A program made the position numbers and the translations under genes. From Phoronis australis (lineage: Eukaryota > Phoronida > Phoronidae): DNA of 64,000 nucleotides. This document shows positions 25,167-47,891 of this stretch, in pieces (position 1 is the stretch's first letter; every line of letters starts with the position of its first letter). The DNA lies in NCBI GenBank assembly GCA_002633005.1, contig NMRA01000137.1, forward strand, positions 124,001 through 188,000, written 5' to 3'. Under the pieces are notes generated by a model that had not been told where the DNA came from, did no database searches, and saw only the letters and a program-made list of their open reading frames with translations.

Positions 25167-26084
25167 CTGAAAAAGTCTTGATTGCGAGATAGAGCGCAAG
25201 CACTCCTCTCAACCAACACAACATTCCAAAGTCTAATCAGTTCCATGTTTTGATACCATCTAAAAGCTTTCCTTGAAGGGATTTTTGTTATTTTAGATGT
25301 ATTGGGCTAGCCATATAAATTGCCAGTAACATATGAAAACAATTCTAATCACTGAAATGCAGGCTGGCCAAAAAAGATAGTGAAAGTAATATGAGGTCCA
25401 AACAAAAAAGTGTAGGTCGTATTTGCGACTGGAAATTCGGAAGTGCAAGCCAACTCACATTTGATTTGGGAATTTCAACTCATGAGCCGGGTCCTGTATA
25501 CTTCCTCCAGTAACCAAAGAGGAAACTTGTGAGAACCACACCATATATAGTTAATATCAAGACAGCAGATCTCTACCAGTTCAACCAAAGAACCCAACTC
25601 GACTACGTGGAATGAATCATACATTAGTGAACATGGTTGATTAGTATTGTTTTTGAGGCAAAAGATTACAGGATGTCATGCTTTTTTGTCTGAAAACACT
25701 GCATCTGGTTACATAGGGAAATAATCTGACTGAATTCAAGTCAGATACTATGCTAAGATTGTCGTAAGATGTAAAGGTCCTATCACCATTCTAGCAACAA
25801 GACACATTTCATCAAGTCTCTGTTATTTCTGAAAATGGCTATTAACCTGTTTTACAAAAAACAAGACAAAACTAAACATGGCAGACACAATTTCCGTATT
25901 AAATTCATGAATAAATTAGGCCTTAACACTGATGGAAAAGTAAAGACTTTATAAATCATGCTGTGTGGTCAAAACGACTTTCTTCACAGGCGTATTTGAT
26001 CTTCCATCATTACAACTTTATCTTCCATTTGATTTGAAATCGGTTACTATTGTAAATCTCACGACAACCAAACTGCTTCAGCAG

Positions 26085-26335
26085 TACAGTAAAATCTCAT
26101 CAATTTTGGAGTAATTGCAAAATTGCATTTTTATGTATTTCAAAACGTTTAACTTTGTTGTGAAAATACGAAGGCCAAAATATTACTATATATTACCTGG
26201 TGGTAGCTGAGGTACAGAACTTGAACTTAGGAAAGCATAAGTTTGTGCTATGTATATTTTTTATGAGAAAAATGAGAAAATAAACTTCAGTTATCCACCA
26301 TATTGCATCCAACAATTGGTGTGAGTTTACAGTAA
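26085..26335. mobile_element. MITE with CCAATTT(T)GAGATTTTAC-type termini, best copy
   Basis: Begins ACAGTAAAATCTCATCAATTT and ends CAATTGGTGTGAGTTTACAGT, an inverted pair of about 20 bp around about 210 bp. The interior shares with other copies ATTTTTCAA.., GGTAGCTGAGGTACAGA.., ATGAGAAAA and CACCATATTGCATCC. Confidence 0.65.
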
Positions 26336-26339
26336 CAGT

Positions 26340-26432
26340 CATTTAGAACTGAGGTCCCACATTTTGAGAACCATTTTTTAATAAACAACGGGAATCAAAA
26401 CTGATTCTTAAAATCCGGGATCCCTGTAACTG
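26340..26432. mobile_element. Fold-back MITE, copy 3 (diverged)
   Basis: GGTCCCACATTTTGAGAACC and GATTCTTAAAATCCGGGATCCC retain the paired arms. It lies directly between another MITE (26085-26335) and the reverse hAT-type MITE. Confidence 0.65.
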
Positions 26433-26467
26433 ACAATTATTTGCTTCTTCATCAATAAAAACTCACC

Positions 26468-26945
26468 CCCCCAATCCAGGATTCTGAAAATAGGGTGTCC
26501 AAAATGGGGTTCCCAATATTCCATGATTCCGACACGTAACCCCCCCACCCCCAGCAATACCTCCAAACACACAGATTTTTTTACAAAAAATGCATAGATC
26601 AAGGTTTTTACATCTAAGTTTACAAAACAGCCTTCTCTAGTGAGCATTTTTACTAAAAAAACTGTAGACCAAGACTTTTACAATGCTGTCAATCAAGTGT
26701 CAAAATAGCAACAATGCATATACTTTGTATATACATTGTATATTTCTTCCTGCTTTGAAAAAAGAGCCCCCACTGTGAGCCTTCAGAGGCTTCCTAGTAT
26801 TCATTACAATGTGTGAGTCCAATCTTGAAAGGTTCCTATTGACAGTGGGCGTCCAAATGATACATTGGGTGTCCTTGCCAGGGCGTCCAAATTAGTGCTA
26901 GGGCGTCCATTTGGATGTCCAGGACGTACCCTGCATAAAGGCCTG
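26468..26945 (-). mobile_element. hAT-type MITE, second copy (reverse orientation)
   Basis: Reverse complement of the 18549-19026 element along its length, including TATACAATGTATATAC, the GGACACCC tract and the CTGCATAAAGGCCTG terminus. The left end is eroded into a C-run. Confidence 0.8.
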
Positions 26946-27540
26946 CTGCCCCCCCATAACAACCACTGGCCTCAATCTGAACCAATACTTTTTCAACACT
27001 AAGAGGCATAAATCAAAGTTGGTTTTTCTATTTTTAATAAAAGGCATAGGAAATATTATTGCATCTTTAATTTCTGTTCGATATTTTATGTAAGGTCCAT
27101 GATAACTTTTTAGGACAAAAATTACAGGTGAAATTAAACTATTTTTAAATATGATTAATCCAGCCATTTATGGAGGTCAGGTCAAATAAGCCAAAAAGTA
27201 GGTCAACTATGTATGTCTTCAATGAATCAAATGTTTAGCTTGTTCTAACTGACCTTAAAATTGCGGAGTTAATCACAAAAGATTCAGGGTGATTATTTTG
27301 AAACTCCAAAGCCTTCACACAATTTAGTAGATGTCAACCATGGAGGAAACACAAATTCAAAAAGCTATTTCAAACCATTTTAGGCCATGACCTAATTTCA
27401 ATGACTCACACCTGAAAAGGTACACTCCAGGTAAGTAATCTCGCTTCAATCAAACAATGAAGAACTGGATTAAGAACGGTGTGTCAAATGTCATCACTAG
27501 AGATGATATCACATTGTCATTTGAAAAATAAATTCGACCA

Positions 27541-28000
27541 TCTTTAGTCCTACTGAGACGAAAACACGGCAAAGGTGCAGAACCCGCCGGACGAATAGCA
27601 GATAACCGCCATGTTGAAATACACGAATCAGTTCAATCTCGACAAGTTAACATTAGTGGTCACAAGTGTCATCTACTTGTCTAGAGACGTGTGTTTGACA
27701 GTTCAATCAAAACGTACGCATTTTGGTAGTTTGAAAGTCACGTACCTACCCTGTTTGCTTCGTTACCAGATATCCGACCGGAAAGACGACACCTGTTAGA
27801 TTACAAACGAGAGAGCCCAAATTCTGTGGCGGATAACGTCATACCTGGATAGGTCACGTGAAAGCGTCTTTGTCCAATCAACGTATGAGTTGAAAATTTT
27901 ACCTTTACGCTTGGTGTCACCTCAGTGTGGCCTGCGGATAGTCGTAGACCAGATTCCGGAGGGCTAAGTACGAACAGCAACAAAGCTGCAGAAACTGTCT
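27541..28000. promoter_or_regulatory. Promoter-like CpG-containing patch
   Basis: CpG dinucleotides are denser than in the neighbourhood. The patch contains ACCGCCATGTTG (YY1-like AACATGGCGG on the minus strand, about 27606-27615), a TCACGTGA E-box (about 27855) and CCAATCA (about 27875). These boxes are typical of housekeeping promoters, but no downstream gene was identified on either strand. Confidence 0.35.
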
Positions 28001-28011
28001 GAAACACTTAC

Positions 28012-28075
28012 TAGGCTCCGTTTATCGTACTTAATCAATTCGGTAACGATTTCTTCGTGTTTTGCAGGATTGGGC
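28012..28075 (-). CDS. Candidate 64-bp exon of an unidentified gene
   Basis: Minus-strand acceptor TTATTGTGTCCCTCATAG and donor CTA|GTAAGTG enclose one base plus 21 codons reading PNPAKHEEIVTELIKYDKRSL, a plausible charged helix. The splice signals are strong. No neighbouring exon with a matching phase was identified and no family is recognised. Chance is a real alternative. Confidence 0.25.
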
Positions 28076-28399
28076 CTATGAGGGACACAATAAATTAGAG
28101 TCAATTCAGCAGCCGTTAGAGATGTGCCAACTACGTCTTCAGTTGACGCCAAATAAATACGTATGTCGTTGACAAAAACGCGAAAACAGTCAATATAGCT
28201 GTTTTTAGTCGTAAGTTATTTTCCAAAACTTTTCAGTGAATGCTCTTGAAGAGATTGAAACCCCCTCTAAGTCTCCTTCCCCCACACTTATTTCAATGCT
28301 GCGCCGCCCATGCGTAAGTCGCCGGCCGGGGTTCAGACTCACTCAATGCTACCTAATGAAGGACAAAACTCCTCGCTTATAAGGACGGACCACTGTCTT

Positions 28400-31300
28400 T
28401 TTGTAGTTGAGAAATAAACTCTAAGTAGTGGAACTGACGAAGGTGCCTTATGTATGCATCGACACTTTTTATACTTTGATCTTACGGTTAGTATGTAATT
28501 ACACCATAGTCAGTTTCGGCTAGGCATTTTAACTGAAGCCAAGTTGTCGGTGTAAAGTCAGGCCGAACCATGCAGCCGGGCACAATGGGAATTTTGAAAA
28601 AATGTCCCATTGGCTTATTTTCGCTTACGGAGCGTATTTTCGGAAACTGTGTTAATATGTTATGAAGCACTTGTGAAGCAAATAATTATCATTGAGACTA
28701 TTTCTAAAATGCGGGACCCGAGGCTCCAGCGGACTAATAAGGAAACTACAGTCGAGTGATAGCGACAGTTGGAAGTGAGACCGTAGACAAGAGCATTACT
28801 GAACCTTTGACGTATACAGCAAACATTTTTGTGCAGTTTAGTGTAATGTATGTTGTTGTATATCACTGGTAAGAACTTTATTCGTCCATACTTATTTCGC
28901 ATTCAGCAAACATAGTGCATTAATAAAACTGCCCTTCCTATAGTACTTGAGTTAGTTACCAAGGGAATTACCCAATATCTCATTAAATGACATCCATTTC
29001 TGTGAAATCGCGATCCCAAAATGTAATAATATCTTGCCAAAATAGAAAAATTACATCAAAACAGTGCGTAGGTCTAGTTTGGTGACAATTTAACAGATTT
29101 ACAAAACAGTTACCGAAAATACGGCCATCTGATGGGCGCACTTTTGAACAATTTTCCCAAAATACGCCCGTGGGCATATTTTCGGAAATTCCCAGCCTGT
29201 AACTAATGCCATCGTTGCAGCCTGCTGATTCAAGAGGTCTAACGTGACAATTCTCCTCAATTCATCGAGCGGTGCCTTTCCCGCCAGTGACACGACATTT
29301 GTCTCGTAACCGGCCGGTGATTTCAACGTCAAGTTAATCAGTGTCAATGCCGTGGCACTTTTGCATTTTAATATGTCTAAATTTAATGTGACATCCCATG
29401 TAAAAATAACCTCCAACCTATAAGTGGTAGGGCCTAAGTCAGTGTTTCCCCACCCTCGTGGATGAATTGTGATCATATTTGATTGTAAACAATGGAAAAC
29501 AAACCAGGTCCTATTTACAAAACCATTTTAAAGGATTAAAAATCTAAACACTCGAGAAAGTAACCTTCACAACGCTTTCAACAAGATAAAATAACACGGT
29601 TGGGTCGATATTTGCAGAGATGAAATATCAACTAGAATAACAACACTGTCTGATTACACGGCTTTCGAACGATTTCGACTATTGTGATTATATTTCCACT
29701 TCCATTACTTAAGGGTTCTTCTCATACAATAGACAAGTTCAATAGGCAGTGCACGCGGAGATTTTCAAGCTTTGGGGCAACCGACTAATGGTGTAGAATA
29801 CCCCAGGATGGAATTCCTCAACGACTTAATCTCACAACTGGAGTATGAAACCAATCTCGGGCACATGAGGGATTGCAGAGAAAGGATCGAAGTCGCTTTT
29901 GAGATTGTGACATACCGCCTTCCTGGTGCCGAATGCATAAATTCTTATAGAAATGAGTGCAGAAGCTGTATCTGAAGAATTTTAGCACGTCATTGATATT
30001 TTCAATGAAGACATAGTAACGAATGTCACAAAAAACAGGTAGAACTGCGAACTTTAAGGGATGAGGGACCAAACTTGGTAATTAAAGTTGGAAGAAATAT
30101 TTAAGGCATCAAACCAGTGGTTCCTGTCAAAAACAAGCACGTGACCTGATATTATTTTATGACATTGGCCTGAAGAAACAACGACATGCCAGAGCCCTGT
30201 GACCAATTTTATAACGGTTAATAGCCTAAATCAAAACTTTTTGACAGAAAACACCGGTTAAAGCCGCTTAATAGTTCCACTTTGGTTTTGAGATTCACTG
30301 AAGCCACAGCATTATTTTTGATAACGCCTGTCCGTGAAATCGCTGCGAAAACGATTTAATGATGGTGAACTTCGTTCAATGTAAATTTTAAGTGGCTAAA
30401 TTAAAGTTAATGAAATTCCAGCAATGTCTGTTGCGGAATACTGGTTATGTGCATTTCAAGCGTGGGTATCAGAGGCGCACCGGGAGGATAGTCTATGTGA
30501 CAAAATCAAAATTAGTAGGCTTACAAATAATGTAAAAGACAATAGTTATGGTGTCCAACACCCTTCTCCAAAGCAATACAGTAAATGTCGGCCCTCATTA
30601 TCAGTTCCATTCCAGGGAGCGACTTGAGATTCCCACCTGAGTCAAGTTTTTACAAGTTGATATTAAGGTTTTCAGGCGTACTCACGATTGCCACAAACCA
30701 TTTGCATATTGATGGATCATCTCATGTCTTTGTTGAGAACCAAAAAGCTAAACACAAAAATATGCAATTGCATTATAGAGCACTGTATTGAAAGAAAATT
30801 TCCAGGACTCTAGCTCCAACAGCCCCCCCCCCCCCANATAGATGCTGATCTACACCTCCCAATTCTCCAACACGCCCCCTATTTTTCACGAGATTCGAGC
30901 TCCCCTGCCCTCTGGTAGCCACAGATGTTGATCTACACCTCCCTCTTCCCAATAATTTTTTCTCTCCCGGTCGTAAGTTTTTATCATCCCCTTGTCCTAG
31001 CCACAGCTATTTTACCCTGCCCAAGTTCTAAAAAAAAACTGGCCTTGTTTTTTCGCGAGGAGGACTTGAGCTGTGGCTTCGTTAAATTAATGGATAACCT
31101 GTCACTACAAGAGATGGGCGCTTCTACTGTAGTATAACTGTGCCACTCAATTAGTGTACAAATCCCAGACTAGGCAAAATCTCTACCACAACACTTTCCT
31201 GATGCCCGGGAGCAGGAGTAAATTCACAGTGGGAGGTAACTTTGGCGCCGTTATGAACTTACGTTCCATCAAAGAAACAAAATTTTTGATTCACACTATA

Positions 31301-31440
31301 TACTGCTTTCTGATCACAAATCATTCAGAGAAGTGGTTTCTGCACTTGCATTCATTGCTCAAAAGAAAAAAAATGACCCGCCATGACAAGTCATTGGTCT
31401 CAAGGAGTAAGGAACTCGCATATTTTCAAGCTCAGCCTCC
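28400..31440. other. No gene recognised
   Basis: A 125-codon minus-strand frame (29099-29476) and a 67-codon plus-strand frame (29772-29975) have no recognised motif. An N follows a C15 run at 30837, next to two copies of GATGYTGATCTACACCTCCC. Confidence 0.45.
29112..29188. repeat. Short inverted repeat
   Basis: CCGAAAATACGGCC and, 60 bp on, GGGCATATTTTCGG pair imperfectly. A similar GTATTTTCGG block occurs near 28633. Could be a small MITE. Confidence 0.35.
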
Positions 31441-31567
31441 CGTTCAGTAACGCTAGAACCTCGCTAAAAAGCAAGACTTCGCGAGATTAGTAAGATGTTG
31501 CCATGTACTTTAAATATGAGCACCTGACTTTGGCTAGATTTTCGCTCGGTTCTAGCGTTACTGAACG
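31441..31567. mobile_element. 127-bp element with perfect 20-bp inverted termini
   Basis: Starts CGTTCAGTAACGCTAGAACC and ends with its exact reverse complement. Beyond the perfect 20 bp the arms keep partial pairing (TCGCTAAAAA against GAGCGAAAATC). No clear target duplication. It could be a young MITE. Confidence 0.75.
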
Positions 31568-32693
31568 CACGCCAGGTATCACTTTCCAGGTAGGAACAAG
31601 TTGAGATTTTGTGACTTCTACCAGCTCGCACTAAGGTGAGCACAGTTGAATGAACAACCGCCTAGTTCATTCAATTATTGTATTTTTCCTCCTTAAGGAG
31701 TCACCACTCACTCAAGGTTCACATGAGGCAGACAGTTCAGCTCCTCGCTCTCAGTCTGCACCATGGTGCCTTATCAGTCTTTTTGTCTAAATATGTAATC
31801 AAAAAGAATTTTTTTCTTGATTGTTTTTCTGGTCTCAAAAGGGTTTCTAAGATGACAGTTTGTCTTTTGTTAGAGCTCAGACAACTATTTTGAAGCTTGA
31901 AAAATCCATGTGCCCTCAAACATATTAAAAATAATCCCCACCACCATTCTTTTTGGTCACTTGGAGACCATTCTTTTTGTCAATTAATGTCAAACAATAT
32001 TTTAAAGGAAATAATACAATAAAACCTTAGCCCTCCTCAAGAAATGCCATGTGTTGATAATATCTCCGAAAGAATTCAACTTAGGGCAACACTCATTTAC
32101 AGGATCCCGCATTTTGAGAACCAGATTGACACCCATTACTTAGAGGAAGAAAACTGGTCCCGCAGACATCCATGCAAGAGAATATTACCCAACTTACAGT
32201 AGAAAAGACATCTTTGACACAATAAATAGGATTGTTATTTCCTCCACAGCACTTTTACACTATCTTGGCATTCATGACTGTGCCAAAAGCTAGGCAAAAT
32301 ATTCACAATTTATAACTAGCCTTTACTAGTACACTTATATACACTACTTGAATGTTCTAAGATGATCGCAATCACGTCTTTTTACGAGACTTGTGTTGTC
32401 CAGCATGACTTGCCTGTTCTGTAACTTGTCAAACAGCTGTTGTCGAAGGAAAACGAAACCTCGTTTCGACTATTCTGCAACCAGAGTTTTGCCGCAATTA
32501 CATAAGCAACTCGGCCATTCTCAATCAAAACTTCAGAATGAACTTCAAATGCATTAATATTCCGAAAATAAGACCCCGATGGTAGGTGCAAAAATGCGGT
32601 TAAATGCTCAGATCAGATATCCACACAGTCCAAGAGCAGATTTTACGAGGTCAATATGCGAGGATTCTGAAACAGTTATGGTGGTACTGGTGG
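31568..32693. other. Downstream flank and probable 3' UTR of DLD
   Basis: The first few hundred bases below 32694 should be DLD 3' UTR on the minus strand. No canonical AATAAA was found, so the cleavage site is undefined. Confidence 0.4.
32096..32170. mobile_element. Fold-back MITE, copy 4 (right arm eroded), downstream of DLD
   Basis: GGATCCCGCATTTTGAGAACCAG is intact. The second arm has been reduced to AACTGGTCCCGC. Confidence 0.6.
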
Positions 32694-45093
<12,400 letters not shown>

Positions 45094-45640
45094 CTTCAAG
45101 GTAAAAATGGCGGAGGGTTGCGACTAAGGCGCCACCTACATTCTCGCAACTTGGACGAGATGATGTGCGTGAACTTGAAATCCTGCTTAGTCTCAAGATC
45201 GCATATATGCGGACTTGGGCTTAAATATTCAATAAGGCAATAAGGTGTTGTAATTCGCGACGAGGGCATTTTTTTGTTCAGTGAAAAGAATTTTTTAAAT
45301 TATTGGCGTCACGATTACCCATTTTGTCCTTTACCGTAACTTGTGTCACACAATCGGAGGAACATTTGAATGGTTAAATCAATTATTGTTTGGTGAAATA
45401 GATCACCAATAGTTAAAAAAATGGTGGTTAAAATATACATTGTTTTTAATAAATTGTAAGTTGCTTTAGTACCGTGCAAATGTGAACGTGATTATTTGAG
45501 TGAACGTGTCAAGTTCCAGTTCCCTCGCGTCCTGACTCGCGTATTCCAACTTCACGCATACGCGATCTTGAGATCAAGCAGGATTCCAAGTTCACGCACA
45601 GCTGAGATTTCCAGTTAGGCTCAAAACACTGAGAAGAGGC
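45094..45640. promoter_or_regulatory. Bidirectional promoter of DLD and the EEA1-like gene
   Basis: 547 bp separates the two divergent start codons. A 39-nt element occurs at 45164-45202 and, as an inverted copy with three mismatches, at 45562-45600 (TGTGCGTGAACTTG..CTCAAGATCGC). Each gene therefore meets the element in the same orientation, 71-109 nt above the DLD ATG and 41-79 nt above the EEA1 ATG. A related half, ATTCCAACTTCACGCA, sits at 45543-45558. A CCGCCATTTT box (YY1-like) lies in the DLD leader on the minus strand near 45105-45113, a common position for YY1 just downstream of start sites. No classic TATA box is clear for either gene. Confidence 0.75.
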
Positions 45641-47858
45641 ATGTTTCGAAAGTTATTGAACAAAAAGGATTCTGCTAAGGTAGATCGTGTTTTAAAACCT
45701 TTAGCTCGTTCATATATTTTCTTGTAGTTCCCACGACAACCGGGCATTCATAATTTTGTTTTCCTCTGTTTTTAGGAACAGAATTCCCGATCATCGCCGG
45801 CTCGGGGTCGTCCTCCGGACGGGGGGAGTGTCTCTGATCGTCCCGATGAGGTAAGCCACAATTAGCTATGCTGCAACGTTGCGCGTTGTTCATATGTGGT
45901 TGCTGACTAATTATGCATCATGTCGGCATATGGAAGTCATGTGGCACTGGTCAGATGTAAGATCCTTGATAAGAGAACCAGGTAATCACTGAAAAAATGC
46001 GCCTGTTGCCAGTGTTGTGCATTTTGGGCTTCGTTCACGAAGTTCACGAGGAGGCAATTAGGCTGCACAGTGGCTTAGAATTTTAAGGACCATTGCTTAT
46101 CATGTGTGTCGTTCACACACACAGGTGAGCGAAAACAGCTAGTTCTTTGTGAGACCTGCTTGTAGTCATCAACTGTCCCAGCTGGACTTTGTAACTAAAC
46201 ACTAGCTTTACAAAGTGTTTCTAGTCCTGGTTGAGAAGACAATAATTGTTTCATTACCCACTATGGATTCTGACTAGCCATGCCTGAAATATATTCAGTA
46301 GATGAAACTGATTCTCCCAATTAGGGACCGCTACATTCAGAACATCCGACCAGTATCACAGGAGTTAAGGTTGACCGCCATGATCTTTCACCTTGTGTAT
46401 TTCAGGGTTTTCTCTGCCCCATTTGTAAACACACTTCAGCGTCACCCGCTGCATTGCAAGACCATTTTGATAAAGTCCATGACAAACCCCAGGATGAGGT
46501 ATACTGTACTGTCTCCAGCATGGGTTGTTGTAGTTATAGCCTCATGTTATGCTCTTGTGTGCAGTGATGCTGGTGGTGTGTCAAAGTCGCCTATACTTTT
46601 TCTTGGTTCAACCTATAGAGATCCCCCGTGGGTGCTGCCTCCTCTCGGCATAGCTGGCAGACGAGTGACCTGTGTGTTTCTGCACGTTTACCACAATGGA
46701 GTTCACTTTGGTTCAGTTTCATTGACTGAATGAATGTCTATGCAGGAAGAAAATATTTGATTGCTTTATTATTTGTTTGTGTTAGAGGAAGTAAAGTCTT
46801 CAACTGCCTCCAAATGTGGCCATCTACACTTAAAAGGTACACATAGTAACACTGTTGCCAAATTTAAGCATAATTTTCAGAATTCCTTCAGGCATCCAAG
46901 ATGAATTAGGATGTGCTGCTGCTTAGATTCAGCCCGGAATTCCATTGACCAGCAGAACCGGAGTCAAGCATCCCAACTGTTTGGCAAATAAGCACTCCCC
47001 CCATTGGCAAGCAATATAGAGAGATTTTATTGCACAACACAACCGCAAGTGGCATGATACAGCACTCCTTACCTTTCTGCAAAGCAAGCACGCCTTCTTG
47101 TTTTGGTTCTCAGCAAGGAATGTGCAATTGGAAACTCTCCCTTCACTGTATCCTGGAATTGCTCTCAGCGATGCTTTCCTTTATGTCCTGGATCCACCAA
47201 AACCAGGGGTCTGTTTCTTAAAAAGTGACTTAAGACCTAAGTCAGAAATTCGGTCTTATAGCTTCACTTTGTACTGGCATAAGTCTTGAGTGACTTTACA
47301 TAGGACAGAGCCCACGCCGACACCATCCTCATTCGCCACTTGAAACCCTTACATATCTTTCAGGGTGTCCTGGGTCTCAGCTGGGTACCAGTGCTATGAA
47401 AGTCGTACAATATTTTTCTTAGCTCAGGTTGGAATAGAACCAGTGAACCCCTGAACCAGAGTGAAGCATCCAAGCCTTTTGGCCAATTAGCAATTGCTCA
47501 TTTGCAAGCCATTTAGAGAGACTTTTGAGCACAATAGAGCTTGAAGTCACATGATACAATGTGAGGGTGTAAATAATATGGTTCATGAATGCTAGCTGGA
47601 GGATACACAGTTACCAATGAGGCTTTTTAATTCACAAACAAGGGGCTGGAGATCTCATGTCAAATTCAAAATCCAGCCCATCACAAAACTTGTATAATCA
47701 GGAGACAAATACCCAAGACTATACCAAGGGATGAAAAATCCCAGACAACACCAACACCATTTACCTGTTTTTGGAACTTTCTGGAAAACAGGAAATGTTC
47801 TGCATGTGGTGTTTGCTGATACACTACTAACCTATTAACCTTTTGTTCACCTGGATGG

Positions 47859-47891
<33 letters not shown>

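Noticed and set aside
29099-29476. 125-codon minus-strand frame as a gene
   Set aside because: No recognisable domain, no good splice context, and it overlaps a short inverted repeat.
46302-46733. 143-codon plus-strand frame overlapping EEA1 exon 3
   Set aside because: It runs through exon 3 in a different frame from the conserved zinc-finger frame and starts in the intron.
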